This document shows, in pieces, positions 44,928 through 54,339 of a stretch of 64,000 nucleotides of DNA; within the stretch, counting starts at the first letter, position 1; each line of letters starts with the position of its first letter. Where the stretch lies: positions 124,001 to 188,000 of the forward strand of contig NZ_JADDRL010000004.1 of assembly GCF_021538895.1 (NCBI RefSeq), written 5' to 3'. This DNA comes from Streptomyces olivochromogenes. Lineage in GTDB: Bacteria > Actinomycetota > Actinomycetes > Streptomycetales > Streptomycetaceae. The translations under genes and the position numbers were made by a program. A model generated the notes under the pieces. It was not told where the DNA came from. It made no database searches and saw only the letters and a program-made list of their open reading frames with translations.

Positions 44928-45780
44928 GTGACCGGGCACCGCGACATGATCCTGTCCGCCGACATCGTGGGCAGGGCGGACGACCGGGCCGCGCCGGTGA
45001 TCGACGCGCCCCCGCCGCGCGATGTGCGCCGGGCCGCCGATCTGTCGCGGCTGCTGGTGTCCCTGGCGGTGCTCGGACTGACGGCGCTGGTGGCGGTCGT
45101 CACCCGTGGGTTCGCCCGCAGGGCGCAGGAGGGGCTGATGTCGGCGGCGGCCGCGCTGTCGCCGGGCCTGCGCGACGGCCTGGTCGGCGCGGTGCAGGTG
45201 GTCGCCCTGGCGGCGCCCGTCGCGGCCTTCGCCGTGCTCGTCGCGCGCCGGCGGGGCGAGGCGGTGCTCAGGGTCCTGCCCGCGGCGGCGCTGGGCGCGG
45301 CGACCGCCTGGGTGCTCACACATCTGGCGCTGGCCCGCGGCCGGCCGGAGCTGTGGCCCGAGGTGCTGGACGGCCGGAGCGGAGTGGTCCGGGCGGGCGT
45401 TCCTGAGCTCGGCCGGGTCGACCATCGCCGGGATCGCCACCGACCCCACGAAGATCGCCCTCGGCGTGGTGGGCGCGCTCGGACTGCCCCTCGTACAGGT
45501 CGTGGGCCTCGCCCTGAGCGTGCACGCGCTCGGCGGCGACCTGCCCTTCATCCAGGTCGGCGCCGCCTACATGGCGGCCCGGCTGCTCGCCAACGCGGCT
45601 CCGGTGCCCGGCGGTCTGGGCGCGCTCGAAGCGGGGCTCATCGCCGGCCTGACCGCGCTCGGCGTGCCGGCCGGGCCCGCGACCTCGGCGGGCCTGGTCT
45701 ACCGGCTGCTCACGTTCTGGCTCAACGTCCCGCTGGGCGCGCTGGCCCTCGGCTTCGTCCAGCGACGCGGGTACGTGTGA
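44928..45780 (+). pseudogene. Membrane protein remnant with internal deletion (LPG-synthase/YbhN-like)
   Basis: The first 150 codons (from GTG 44928 or ATG 44946) make a protein with a leading soluble segment and helices SRLLVSLAVLGLTALVAVV and VQVVALAAPVAAFAVLVAR. At about 45400 similarity jumps to another frame: FLSSAGSTIAGIATDPTK leads into LGLPLVQVVGLALSVHALGG, and NAAPVPGGLGALEAGL and FWLNVPLGALAL finish at 45780. NAAPVPGGLG is the UPF0104/YbhN (LPG synthase TM) signature. Full-length relatives with this N terminus are about 800 residues, so most of the middle is missing and the ends are out of frame. The gene is dead unless the assembly is wrong. Confidence 0.7.
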
Positions 45781-45787
45781 CGCCGGC

Positions 45788-46231
45788 TCACATCCAGGCG
45801 TCGGGACCGGGGTCGCCGCCCTCCGCGACGACGGCGAGCCGGTCGGTGTAGTGCGTCCAGCCCTCCTCGTGCGCGGCGCAGGCCTCGGGGGAGGGCAGGT
45901 CCCGGTGGACGAGCCGCAGGAGGGTGCCCCCGGGCACCGGTTCCAGGGTGATCTCGACCGTCGAGGAGCCGGGCGGCACCGGCATTCCGATCTCGGACTC
46001 GGCCCAGCCCCAGGTGAACACCAGCCGTTTGGGCGGGTCGATCTCGACGAAGCGGCCCTCCGCGACGTTCGCGCCGTTGACCCTCGTCCGGTAGGCGCCG
46101 CCCGGTTCGAAGCTGAACTCGCCGTCGGCGCCCATCCAGGACAGCCACTTCTCCCGGTCGGTGAAGAAGGAGAACACCGTCTCGGGGCGCGCCGCGATGT
46201 GCCGCTCCACGGTGGCCGTGTTGATGCTCAC
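45788..46231 (-). CDS. SRPBCC/AHSA1-domain protein
   Basis: A 147-residue START-fold protein: TVERHIAARPETVFSFFTDREKWLSWMGAD, then RFVEIDPPKRLVFTWGW and HRDLPSPEACAAHEEGWTHYTDRLA. AHSA1-like proteins bind hydrophobic ligands. The GTG at 46231 overlaps the ArsR stop (GTGA), and AAGGGA lies about eight bases upstream. The ArsR/AHSA1 pair is a frequent unit in actinomycetes; the signal is unknown. Confidence 0.85.
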   Translation of the reverse strand: MSINTATVERHIAARPETVFSFFTDREKWLSWMGADGEFSFEPGGAYRTRVNGANVAEGRFVEIDPPKRLVFTWGWAESEIGMPVPPGSSTVEITLEPVPGGTLLRLVHRDLPSPEACAAHEEGWTHYTDRLAVVAEGGDPGPDAWM

Positions 46232-46560
46232 GAGTCCGTCCCTTCGGATCGTCCGTCCCGCTCCGCCGCCTCCGCGAGTTCGGCGAGCGTGTCCAGCTTG
46301 GCCGACCACATGGACTGCAGATACGCCGCCAGCGGACCCAGCGCCTCCCGGTCGGCCCGGTAGAAGCGCTTCTTGCCTTCCTGGCGCAGCGTGACCAGGC
46401 CGGAGTCCCGCAGCACCTTGAGGTGCTGGGAGACCGCCCCGAAGGTGACGTCGAACCGCTCGGCGATCTCGCCCGCGGACAGCTCCGCGTCCCACACCAA
46501 CCGGAGGATCTCGCGTCGCCTCGGCTCGGCGACCACCCGTACCGCATCCATGGAAGTCAT
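46228..46560 (-). CDS. ArsR-family regulator
   Basis: The 110-residue product is a small winged helix: VVAEPRRREILRLVW, then SAGEIAERFDVTFGAVSQHLKVLRDSGLV with recognition helix, and KKRFYRA wing. It lacks the ELCVCDL metal site, so it probably responds to something other than arsenic or zinc. It shares a GTGA overlap with the AHSA1 gene and is divergent from another AHSA1 gene across a region with TTTAGT repeats. ATG 46560 starts MTSMDAV; ATG 46551 is three codons later. Confidence 0.85.
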   Translation of the reverse strand: MTSMDAVRVVAEPRRREILRLVWDAELSAGEIAERFDVTFGAVSQHLKVLRDSGLVTLRQEGKKRFYRADREALGPLAAYLQSMWSAKLDTLAELAEAAERDGRSEGTDS

Positions 46561-46599
46561 TTTAGTCGCCACTTGAATTTGCCAACCACTCCGAGTCAT

Positions 46600-46615
46600 T
46601 TTAGTGTGGACTAAA
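46600..46615. promoter_or_regulatory. ArsR operator candidate between divergent AHSA1 genes
   Basis: TTTAGTGTGGACTAAA is an inverted repeat of TTTAGT with a 4-bp spacer. Another TTTAGT begins at 46561, next to the ArsR start. This low-GC patch lies in a very GC-rich sequence and fits an ArsR operator that controls both directions. Confidence 0.65.
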
Positions 46616-46651
46616 GCGAACGCCGGGGGACTCACGAAGGAGCACCACGAC

Positions 46652-47074
46652 ATGCCCGACATCGCCCTGCAGCTGGCCATCGAGGCCGACGCGGACACCG
46701 TGTACGACGCGATCTCCACGACCGACGGGATCCGCGGCTGGTTCACCACGACGGCCACCGCCGGCGAAGGCGTCGGCGGCCTGCACGAGCTGGCGTTCCC
46801 CGGCGTGCCCGAGCCCTGGCGGCTGCGGGTGACCGAGGCGGAGCGCGGCAAGCGGCTCGTCCTCGCGGGCCAGAACGGGCCCTGGACCGGGACCGAGCAG
46901 ACCTACGAGGTCCTGGCGCGCCCGGAGGGCGGCGTGACCCTGCGCTTCACGCACAGCGGCTTCCCGGCGGTCGACGACGCCTACCGCGACTTCACCTACG
47001 GCTGGGCGACCAAGTTCGTGCGGCTCAAGAGCTACGCCGAGACCGGCGAGCCCGCGCCCTTCTTCACCGGCTGA
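46652..47074 (+). CDS. SRPBCC/AHSA1-domain protein (second)
   Basis: A 140-residue START-fold protein with DIALQLAIEADADTVYDAISTTDGIRGWFT and a C-terminal DDAYRDFTYGWATKFVRLKSY. It is divergent from the ArsR gene and shares the TTTAGT operator region. AAGGAG lies nine bases before the ATG. It may function with the following TIGR03086 protein (84-bp gap). Ligand unknown. Confidence 0.85.
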   Translation: MPDIALQLAIEADADTVYDAISTTDGIRGWFTTTATAGEGVGGLHELAFPGVPEPWRLRVTEAERGKRLVLAGQNGPWTGTEQTYEVLARPEGGVTLRFTHSGFPAVDDAYRDFTYGWATKFVRLKSYAETGEPAPFFTG

Positions 47075-47158
47075 CCGCACTCCGCGCCAGCCGCCGCAGC
47101 CGCACCAGCCGCACCATCTGATCCGCACCACACCCCACGGAACTCCCCGGGAGACACC

Positions 47159-47731
47159 ATGAACGCCCAGCACAGCACGCTCGGCCCCGCCATCCGCGAG
47201 TGCGCCGACGCCGTCGCCGCGACGACCGCCGGCATCCGCGACGAACAGCTCCAGGACCCCACCCCCTGCGAGAAGTTCACCGTCGCCGAACTCCTCGACC
47301 ACCTCGGTACGACCCTCCAGGCCTCCGTGCGGGCCGCCCGCAAGGAGGGGCAGTCCGGCGCCGGCGCCGCCCCGGCCATGTCGCCGCGGGACCTGGCCGA
47401 CGCCGTGGGCCTGGCCGCGGCCGCCTGGTCCGAGCCCGCCGCCCACGAGGGCACCACCGAGTTCGGCCCGGGGGAGATGCCCGCCGTCCTCGCGGCCTCG
47501 ATCACCCTGCACGAACTCGCCCTGCACGGCTGGGACCTGGCCCGCGCCACCGGCCTGCCGTTCGCGGTGAGCGAGGAGACGGCACGGATCGCGCTCGGTG
47601 TGGTCGAGCAGATCGGCGGCCAGGTCCGCGAGAACGGGGACTACGGCCCGCCCGTCGCCGTACCGGCCGACGCCTCCGTCTTCCAGCGGGCGCTCGGCGC
47701 GAGCGGCAGGAATCCTGGATGGCAGGGCTGA
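47159..47731 (+). CDS. TIGR03086-family (mycothiol-dependent isomerase/DinB-like) protein
   Basis: The 190-residue protein is a four-helix bundle of the DinB/MDMPI type. Conserved metal ligands are likely His in LLDHLGTTL and His in HELALHGWDLARATG. TPCEKFTVAELLDH matches the family signature. Members use mycothiol or act as small detoxifying enzymes. GGGAG lies eight bases before the ATG. Third gene of the divergent right arm of the ArsR module. Confidence 0.85.
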   Translation: MNAQHSTLGPAIRECADAVAATTAGIRDEQLQDPTPCEKFTVAELLDHLGTTLQASVRAARKEGQSGAGAAPAMSPRDLADAVGLAAAAWSEPAAHEGTTEFGPGEMPAVLAASITLHELALHGWDLARATGLPFAVSEETARIALGVVEQIGGQVRENGDYGPPVAVPADASVFQRALGASGRNPGWQG

Positions 47732-47776
47732 CCGGCCGACACCCCCTAGTCCCCCGCGAGCACCCGGGAGACCGGC

Positions 47777-48232
47777 ATGACGATCGACGAGACGGCGGAG
47801 CGGGTGATCGGGCTGCCGCCCGAGAAGGTGGCCGCGTACGCGATGGACTGGCGCCACGACCCCGAGTGGACCCAGGGCATCCGCACCGCCGGGCTCACCC
47901 GGGAGGCGGACACGGGCGGCTTCGGCGTCGGTGCCGAGGTCACACGTACCGCGTACTTCCTGGGCCGGCGCATCGACTACGTGCTGCGGGTCGCCGGGTA
48001 CGACCCGCCGGGACTGCTGGACATGGTGTCCGTCGCGGGCCCGATGCCCATGCACGTCACGTACACCTTCGACCCGCACCCGGAGGGCACCCTGGCCCGC
48101 ATCCGGGTCCGGGGCGACGCGGGCGCCCTGTACCGCCTGGCCGCTCCCGTCATGGCCAGAAAGGTCCGCTCGTCCATCACCAAGGACCTGCGGGACCTGG
48201 AACGCCGGCTGGCGGTGCCGCCCTTGGCGTGA
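47777..48232 (+). CDS. SRPBCC-family polyketide cyclase/dehydrase-like protein
   Basis: A 151-residue START-fold protein: AERVIGLPPEKVAAYAMDWRHDPEWTQGI, then GRRIDYVLRVAGYDPPGLLDMVSVAG. Similar actinobacterial proteins bind small lipids or aromatic ligands. It follows the TIGR03086 gene by 45 bp and could be in the same transcript, making three START-fold genes around one ArsR. It converges on the DUF4232 gene with a 3-bp gap. Confidence 0.8.
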   Translation: MTIDETAERVIGLPPEKVAAYAMDWRHDPEWTQGIRTAGLTREADTGGFGVGAEVTRTAYFLGRRIDYVLRVAGYDPPGLLDMVSVAGPMPMHVTYTFDPHPEGTLARIRVRGDAGALYRLAAPVMARKVRSSITKDLRDLERRLAVPPLA

Positions 48233-48235
48233 GCA

Positions 48236-48946
48236 TCAGGCGGTGAGCCCGAACGCGGTGACCTCCAGGTACTCGTCGCAGGGGGAGATCGCCACCGTGG
48301 GAATCACGGTCAGCGCACGGGAGTCGCCCGGCACCCGAACGGCGATCCCGTAGGGCGGGGTCACATAGGTGTCGCAGCTGTAGGACCCCTTCCAGACCAG
48401 CGTGAACGTGGTCGTGTCGCCCGGGGCGAGGGAGACGTCGGGCAGGGTCCGCGCGGGGGACCTGGCGACCGAGAAGGAGCGCGGCTCGGTCCTGCTCAGC
48501 GGCTTGCCGCAGGACGGCGAGTGGTCGCCCGGGCCGCAGGCCTTGATCGTGCCGTCACCGTAGAAGACGAGGCCCGGCCAACCGCGCAGCCGGCACGCCG
48601 AGCCGGAGTGGTTGCGCAGCTGGATCGGGGTGAAGAACCAGCCCGACCCACCGCCGGCCCCCTGTGCCTCCGAGGCGGTGAGGTCCCGGGCCGCACAGGC
48701 GGGAGCGGGCGCCGCGGCGGCCGCCGTACGGCTCGGCGTCGGCCTCCGGCTCGGGGCGGGCCGGCCGGCGCGCGAGGGGGTACCGCTCTTCGGGGCGGGC
48801 GCGGACGTGACGGCCTCGGGCCGGGTGGTCGCCCCAGGGGCGGCCGGGGCCTTGGGGGCGGCCGAACCCACGGCACCGCCGCAGGCCGTGGCCGCGATCA
48901 GTACCAGCCCGGCCACCAGAAGAGTTCCCCCACCCCGCATGGTCAT
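48236..48946 (-). CDS. DUF4232-domain lipoprotein
   Basis: The 236-residue product starts with a lipoprotein signal (LLVAGLVLIAATACG, lipobox ATAC). A low-complexity Pro/Ala/Arg linker (about residues 25-80) follows, then a DUF4232 beta domain with FFTPIQLRNHSGSACRLRGWPGLVFYGDG and SLAPGDTTTFTLVWKG. It is surface-exposed and of unknown function. ATG 48946 or 48940 may be the start. A promoter probably lies in the gap to the tex terminator. Confidence 0.8.
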   Translation of the reverse strand: MTMRGGGTLLVAGLVLIAATACGGAVGSAAPKAPAAPGATTRPEAVTSAPAPKSGTPSRAGRPAPSRRPTPSRTAAAAAPAPACAARDLTASEAQGAGGGSGWFFTPIQLRNHSGSACRLRGWPGLVFYGDGTIKACGPGDHSPSCGKPLSRTEPRSFSVARSPARTLPDVSLAPGDTTTFTLVWKGSYSCDTYVTPPYGIAVRVPGDSRALTVIPTVAISPCDEYLEVTAFGLTA

Positions 48947-49060
48947 GACGCGAACCGTATCCGTGTTCGGACTGGTCGCAGGGGGTGCGGCGGCGAGACA
49001 TCATGATCTCTTCGCTCGCTGTTCACCAGGCGCCCGGCCGCGCCGCCGCACGTCGGGGTG

Positions 49061-49099
49061 GCCCCTCACGCACCCGACCGAATCGGGTGGGTGAGGGGC
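49061..49099 (-). terminator. Terminator after tex
   Basis: A 17-bp stem with one mismatch (49061-49077 with 49083-49099) around CCGAA lies 14 bp beyond the tex stop on the minus strand. Its size and position fit a strong terminator. Confidence 0.7.
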
Positions 49100-49112
49100 A
49101 CGCTCCCGTGCC

Positions 49113-51512
49113 TCAGCCGCGCCGGCCGTTCTTCGGGTCGAGCAGACCCGCGCGCCGCAGCGCGTCCGCCATCGCGCTGTTGGCGGGCGGCGGGGGAGCC
49201 TGGCGCCCGCCCCGGTCTCCGCCGCGGCCCTGCCCCGCGCGCTGCTGTCCCTGCCGCGGCTGTCCCTGCCGCTGCTGCGGCGGCCGTCCGCCACCGCCGC
49301 GCTGCTGGCGCTCCTGCGGCGCCGCCTCGTCGTCCAGCCGCAGCGTCAGCGAGATCCGCTTGCGCGGGATGTCCACGTCGAGGACCTTCACCTTGACGAT
49401 GTCACCCGGCTTGACGACGTCCCGCGGGTCCTTGACGAACGTCTTCGACATCGCGGAGACGTGGACCAGGCCGTCCTGGTGGACGCCGACGTCGACGAAC
49501 GCCCCGAAGGCGGCCACGTTCGTGACCACGCCCTCCAGGACCATCCCGGAGGACAGGTCGGAGATCTTCTCCACGCCCTCCTTGAAGGTGGCCGTCTTGA
49601 AGGCCGGACGCGGGTCGCGGCCCGGCTTCTCCAGCTCCTTGAGGATGTCGCTGACGGTCGGCAGACCGAAGGTGTCGTCCACGAACTCCGTCGGCTTCAG
49701 CGAGCGCAGCACCGCCGTGTTGCCGATGAGGGCGGCCACCTCCTGGCCGGAGGTCTTCACCATGCGCCGCACGACCGGGTACGCCTCCGGGTGCACGCTG
49801 GAGAAGTCCAGGGGGTCGTCGCCGCCGCGGATCCGCAGGAAGCCCGCGCACTGCTCGTACGCCTTCGGGCCCAGCCGGGACACGCCCTTCAGCTGGGACC
49901 GGGAGGTGAACGGGCCGTTGGCGTCGCGGTGCGCCACGATGTTCTCCGCGAGCCCCGAGGTGATGCCGGAGACCCGGGCGAGCAGCGGCGCGGAGGCGGT
50001 GTTCACGTCGACACCGACGCCGTTCACACAGTCCTCCACCACCGCGTCCAGCGAGCGCGACAGCTTCACCTCGGACAGGTCGTGCTGGTACTGGCCGACA
50101 CCGATCGACTTCGGGTCGATCTTCACCAGTTCGGCCAGCGGGTCCTGCAGCCGGCGTGCGATGGAGACCGCGCCGCGCAGCGACACGTCCATGTCCGGCA
50201 GCTCCTGCGAGGCGAACGCCGACGCCGAGTACACGGAGGCGCCCGCCTCGGACACCATCACCTTGGTGAGCTTCAACTCCGGGTGCTTGGTGATCAGTTC
50301 ACCGGCGAGCTTGTCGGTCTCGCGGGACGCGGTGCCGTTGCCGATCGCGACCAGCTCGACCGCGTGCTCCTTCGCCAGCCGGGCCAGCTTCGCCAGGGCC
50401 TCGTCCCACTTGTTGGCCGGGACGTGCGGGTAGATGACGTCGGTCGCCACCACCTTGCCGGTCGCGTCGACCACGGCCACCTTCACGCCCGTACGGAAGC
50501 CCGGGTCCAGACCGAGGGTGGCGCGCGTGCCGGCCGGGGCGGCGAGCAGCAGGTCGCGCAGGTTCGCCGCGAAGACCTGGACGGCCTCGTCCTCGGCCGC
50601 CGTCCGCAGCCGCAGCCTGAGGTCGATGCCGAGGTGCACGAGGACGCGGGTGCGCCAGGCCCAGCGGACCGTGTCCGTCAGCCACTTGTCGGCGGGGCGG
50701 CCGCGGTCGGCGATCCCGAAGCGGTTCGCCACGATGCCCTCGTACGAGGACGGGCCGTCGGTCGCCTCCTCCGGCTCCAGGACGAGGTCCAGCACCTCCT
50801 CCTTCTCGCCGCGCAGCATGGCGAGGATCCGGTGCGAGGGCAGCTCGGTGAACGGCTCCGCGAAGTCGAAGTAGTCGGCGAACTTGGCGCCCGCCTCCTC
50901 CTTGCCGTCGCGCACCTTCGCGGCCAGCCGCCCGCGCACCCACATGCGCTCGCGCAGCTCGCCGATCAGGTCGGCGTCCTCCGAGAACCGCTCGGTGAGG
51001 ATGGCCCGCGCGCCGTCGAGGGCCGCCTGCGGATCGGCGACGCCCTTGTCGGCGTCCACGAATGCGGCGGCGGCGGCGAGCGGCTCGACCGTCGCGTCGC
51101 CCAGCAGACCCTCGGCGAGCGGCTCCAGACCCGCCTCGCGGGCGATCTGCGCCTTCGTGCGCCGCTTCGGCTTGTAGGGGAGGTAGATGTCCTCCAGCCG
51201 CGCCTTCGTGTCGGCGCCGCGGATCTGCGCCTCCAGCTCGTCGGTGAGCTTGCCCTGCTCGCGCACCGACTCCAGGATCGCGGTCCGCCGCTCCTCCAGC
51301 TCCCGCAGATAGCGCAGCCGCTCCTCGATGGTGCGCAGCTGCGCATCATCGAGCATCTCGGTCGCTTCCTTGCGGTAGCGGGCGATGAAGGGCACCGTCG
51401 AGCCGCCGTCGAGCAGCTCGACCGCGGACTTCACCTGCCGCTCCCGTACGCCGAGTTCCTCGGCGATCCTGCCTTCGATGGACCCTACTTCGAGGGACCC
51501 GGGTGTCGTCAC
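49113..51512 (-). CDS. tex: Tex-family RNA-binding protein
   Basis: The 799-residue product has the Tex layout: N-terminal helical domain ([38 protein letters not shown] start), YqgF/RNase-H-like fold ([14 protein letters not shown]), helix-hairpin-helix ([17 protein letters not shown]), and a C-terminal S1 domain ([19 protein letters not shown]). A Gln/Arg/Gly-rich tail ([16 protein letters not shown]) follows and is likely disordered. Tex is a transcription-associated RNA-binding factor. GTG at 51512 follows AAGG about 11 bases away. A strong hairpin lies beyond its stop. Confidence 0.93.
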   Translation of the reverse strand: MTTPGSLEVGSIEGRIAEELGVRERQVKSAVELLDGGSTVPFIARYRKEATEMLDDAQLRTIEERLRYLRELEERRTAILESVREQGKLTDELEAQIRGADTKARLEDIYLPYKPKRRTKAQIAREAGLEPLAEGLLGDATVEPLAAAAAFVDADKGVADPQAALDGARAILTERFSEDADLIGELRERMWVRGRLAAKVRDGKEEAGAKFADYFDFAEPFTELPSHRILAMLRGEKEEVLDLVLEPEEATDGPSSYEGIVANRFGIADRGRPADKWLTDTVRWAWRTRVLVHLGIDLRLRLRTAAEDEAVQVFAANLRDLLLAAPAGTRATLGLDPGFRTGVKVAVVDATGKVVATDVIYPHVPANKWDEALAKLARLAKEHAVELVAIGNGTASRETDKLAGELITKHPELKLTKVMVSEAGASVYSASAFASQELPDMDVSLRGAVSIARRLQDPLAELVKIDPKSIGVGQYQHDLSEVKLSRSLDAVVEDCVNGVGVDVNTASAPLLARVSGITSGLAENIVAHRDANGPFTSRSQLKGVSRLGPKAYEQCAGFLRIRGGDDPLDFSSVHPEAYPVVRRMVKTSGQEVAALIGNTAVLRSLKPTEFVDDTFGLPTVSDILKELEKPGRDPRPAFKTATFKEGVEKISDLSSGMVLEGVVTNVAAFGAFVDVGVHQDGLVHVSAMSKTFVKDPRDVVKPGDIVKVKVLDVDIPRKRISLTLRLDDEAAPQERQQRGGGGRPPQQRQGQPRQGQQRAGQGRGGDRGGRQAPPPPANSAMADALRRAGLLDPKNGRRG

Positions 51513-51715
51513 GATGCCGTACCGCCTTCTCCACTCAGGTTGCGCGGCAATTGTGGCAGGTGGCGAGGACAGCGGGGGATCAGGGCGGCCTTCGGCGAGC
51601 CCGGGTGTCCTGCCGTTCCGCGCAGGTGGCGGGGGTCGCGGGCGGGGCGGGCATGGCAGAAAAGGTGGGAAGCCCGTCATTGCGGCCGTCGCCCGGCCCG
51701 CCAAGAATCGGGGGC

Positions 51716-52675
51716 ATGGCGCACCGAACCGTTCTCGTCGTCCTCTTCGACGGCGTCCAGAGCCTGGACGTCACCGGCCCCGTGGAGGTCTTCGCGGGCG
51801 CCGAGAAGCACCGGCCGGGCAGCTACCGGATCCGTACGGCGTCCCTGGACGGCCGTCCGGTGCGCAGCTCCAGCGGGCTCACGCTCGTACCGGACCAGAC
51901 CCTGGCCGACGCGTTTGAGCCGCACACGCTGCTCGTCCCCGGCGGGGAGGGCACCCGGTGTCCCGACCCGCGGCTGGTCGACTGGCTGCGCGAGCGCGGG
52001 CCGGACGCCGAGCGCCTCGTCTCCGTGTGCACCGGGGCGATCCTGCTCGCCGCGGCCGGACTGCTGGACGGCCGCCGCGCCACGACCCACTGGGCGTACT
52101 GCGACAAGCTCGCCCGGGACCACCCGGCCGTGGCGGTCGACCCCGACCCGATCTACGTCCGGGACGGACACGTCTCCACCTCCGCCGGTGTCACCTCCGG
52201 CATCGACCTCGCCCTCGCGCTGGTCGAGGAGGACCTGGGCCGGGACGCCGCGCTCGGCATCGCCCGCCACCTGGTGGTCTTCCTGCGCCGGCCCGGCAAC
52301 CAGGCCCAGTTCAGCGCCCAGCTCGCCGCCCAGACCGCACGCCGCGAGCCGCTGCGCGAGGTCCAGCAGTGGATCAGCGAGCACCCGGACGGCGACCTGA
52401 GCGTCGAGTCGCTCGCCGCCCGCGCCCGGCTCTCGCCCCGCCACTTCGCGCGCGCCTTCCAGGCCGAGACCGGCACGACCCCCGGCCGCTACGTCGACCG
52501 GGTCCGCCTCGAACACGCCCGCCGCCTCCTGGAGGACACGGCCGACGGCGTCGAACAGATCTCCCGCGCCAGCGGCTACGGCACCCCCGAGGCCATGCGC
52601 CGGGCCTTCGTCCGAGCCCTCGGCACGGCCCCTGCCGAATACCGCCGCCGCTTCCACCCCGCTCCCTCGCGCTGA
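51716..52675 (+). CDS. GlxA-family AraC regulator with DJ-1/PfpI domain
   Basis: The 319-residue product has an N-terminal DJ-1/PfpI fold ([46 protein letters not shown]) and a C-terminal AraC pair of helix-turn-helices ([32 protein letters not shown]). The DJ-1 domain keeps the Cys in SVCTGA, so it may sense a metabolite or redox state. The ATG 51716 follows CGGGGGC with AAGAAT upstream. It lies in front of a second PfpI protein that resembles its N-terminal half. Confidence 0.88.
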   Translation: MAHRTVLVVLFDGVQSLDVTGPVEVFAGAEKHRPGSYRIRTASLDGRPVRSSSGLTLVPDQTLADAFEPHTLLVPGGEGTRCPDPRLVDWLRERGPDAERLVSVCTGAILLAAAGLLDGRRATTHWAYCDKLARDHPAVAVDPDPIYVRDGHVSTSAGVTSGIDLALALVEEDLGRDAALGIARHLVVFLRRPGNQAQFSAQLAAQTARREPLREVQQWISEHPDGDLSVESLAARARLSPRHFARAFQAETGTTPGRYVDRVRLEHARRLLEDTADGVEQISRASGYGTPEAMRRAFVRALGTAPAEYRRRFHPAPSR

Positions 52676-52706
52676 CGTTCGCCCCATGAAGCGAACGACT
52701 CCCATG

Positions 52707-52746
52707 ACTCGAAACGACTCGAAACCACTCGGAATGACTCGAAAGG
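52707..52746 (+). repeat. Ten-base tandem repeats before the DJ-1 gene
   Basis: Four ACTCG(A/G)AA units start at 52707, 52717, 52727 and 52737, exactly 10 bp apart. They end just before GAAAGGGAAA, the ribosome site of the next gene. An in-frame ATG at 52686 would translate them (MKRTTPMTRNDSK), but no coding signature supports that. One helical turn spacing fits a protein-binding array or a replication-slippage product. Confidence 0.6.
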
Positions 52747-52754
52747 GAAAGCCG

Positions 52755-53390
52755 ATGCACATCGCCTGTGTCGTCTACGACCGTTTCACCGCCCTCGATG
52801 TCGTGGGGCCGTACGAGATGCTCTGCCGGATTCCGGACGTGCGGGTCGACTTCGTCGCCGAGCGGCCCGGGCCCGTGCGCACCGAGACGGGATTCCTCGC
52901 CGTCACCGCCGACAAGGCCCTGGACGAGGTGCCGCACCCCGATCTCGTCGTGGTCGCGGGCGGTCCCGGCACGTTCGAGCAGCTGGAGAACCAGGTCCTG
53001 CTGGAGTGGCTGCGCGCCGCCGACGCGACGAGCACCTGGACCACCTCCGTGTGCTCCGGCTCGCTGCTGCTGGCCGCCGCCGGACTGCTCAGGGGCCGCC
53101 GCGCCACCAGCCACTGGGCCGCCCTCGACCTGCTGCGCGAGTACGGCGCCGAGCCGACCGGCGAACGGGTCGTCACCGACGGCAAGTACGTCACCGCCGC
53201 CGGCGTCTCCTCCGGCATCGACATGGGCCTCGCCCTGGTCGGCAGGATCGCCGGCGACGAGCACGCCCAGGCCGTACAGCTGCTGACCGAGTACGACCCG
53301 CAGCCGCCCTACGACGCCGGGTCCCCGCGGAAGGCGCCCGCGCACCTCGTCGATGAGTTCCGCACGAACAGCCGCTTCACTCTGGTGTAG
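52755..53390 (+). CDS. DJ-1/PfpI-family protein
   Basis: The 211-residue product is a class I glutamine-amidotransferase-like protein: HIACVVYDRFTALDVVGPYEML, VVVAGGPGTFEQ, and [24 protein letters not shown] with the nucleophile cysteine. It resembles isonitrile hydratase and the N-terminal half of the preceding GlxA regulator. Its reaction is unknown. ATG 52755 follows AAAGGGAAA by about five bases. Its 3' end overlaps the convergent enoyl-CoA hydratase gene by 14 bp. Confidence 0.85.
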   Translation: MHIACVVYDRFTALDVVGPYEMLCRIPDVRVDFVAERPGPVRTETGFLAVTADKALDEVPHPDLVVVAGGPGTFEQLENQVLLEWLRAADATSTWTTSVCSGSLLLAAAGLLRGRRATSHWAALDLLREYGAEPTGERVVTDGKYVTAAGVSSGIDMGLALVGRIAGDEHAQAVQLLTEYDPQPPYDAGSPRKAPAHLVDEFRTNSRFTLV

Positions 53391-54132
53391 GCACGCTCCA
53401 CGTGAACCGCGGCTGCCTGCGCTCCAGGAACGCGGCGACCCCCTCCGCCGTGTCACCGCTGCCGCGCGCCTGCTCCGTCCAGTGCGCGTCGCGGTCGGTG
53501 CGCCCGTTCGCGAACTCCTTCGCCGCGGACTGCGTCAGCTGCGAACGGGAGACCAGGATCCGGGTGAACTCGGCGACCCGCTTGCCGAGTTCGCCCTCCG
53601 GCAGCACCTCGTCGACCAACCCCGTGCGCAGCGCCCGCCCCGAGTCGATCAACTCGCCCGAGAACAACAGGTACTTGGCGGTCGCCGGACCGACCAGCGC
53701 GGCCAGCCGACGGGTGGAGGAGGACGGGTAGACGATCCCGAGCTTCGCCGGGGTCACCCCGAACAGCGACCCCTCCTCGGCGAACCGCAGATCGCAGGCC
53801 GCGGCCAGCTGCGACCCGCCGCCCACGCAGTGCCCCCGGACCGCCGCCAGCGTCGGCTTCGGGAAGGCGGCCAGCGCCTCCTCCGCCTCCACCGCGAGCC
53901 GCTGCGCCTCCTCGGGCGAGCCCCGCAGGGTGGAGATGTCCGCGCCGGCGCAGAACGTGGCGCCCTCCCCGGTGAGGACCAGCGCCCGTACGTCGGAGGC
54001 CGCGGCCAGCTCGTCGAGCAGCGGCGGCAGCGAGCGCCACATGGCCGCCGTCATGGCGTTGCGCTTGGCCGGGTGGTGGACGACGACGGTGGCGACCGCG
54101 TCGGTCACCGAGTGCAGCAGGTGGGGCTCCAT
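53377..54132 (-). CDS. Enoyl-CoA hydratase/isomerase family protein
   Basis: The 251-residue crotonase has FCAGADISTL (oxyanion loop) and VRGHCVGGGSQLAAACDLRFA, and LGIVYPSSSTRRL in place of the usual catalytic glutamate region. The hydratase acid is less obvious (Ser-rich), so substrate and reaction are uncertain; it may be an isomerase or thioesterase-like member. It overlaps the 3' end of the DJ-1 gene and has its own promoter region to the right. Confidence 0.82.
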   Translation of the reverse strand: MEPHLLHSVTDAVATVVVHHPAKRNAMTAAMWRSLPPLLDELAAASDVRALVLTGEGATFCAGADISTLRGSPEEAQRLAVEAEEALAAFPKPTLAAVRGHCVGGGSQLAAACDLRFAEEGSLFGVTPAKLGIVYPSSSTRRLAALVGPATAKYLLFSGELIDSGRALRTGLVDEVLPEGELGKRVAEFTRILVSRSQLTQSAAKEFANGRTDRDAHWTEQARGSGDTAEGVAAFLERRQPRFTWSVPTPE

Positions 54133-54339
54133 GCCCGGATGCTATCCGCCGTACAACCCGAAGAGTTCGCGAAGGCAGCCCGACCAGGACAGGAGCAGTC
54201 CCACAACTGACCATGTCATACGCCAACGGTCAGAACCGCTCGATAACAGCTGACTTGTGTTCAGTCAGGCGGAGTGGAGCACGTCGTTACCAACACTCGA
54301 CGTGTGGTGACAATCGAGCGCGAGGGTGGCGACCGGACG

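Noticed and set aside
47075..47110. GCCGCACCA repeats after the second AHSA1 gene
   Set aside because: Simple low-complexity intergenic sequence with no regular period or partner gene.
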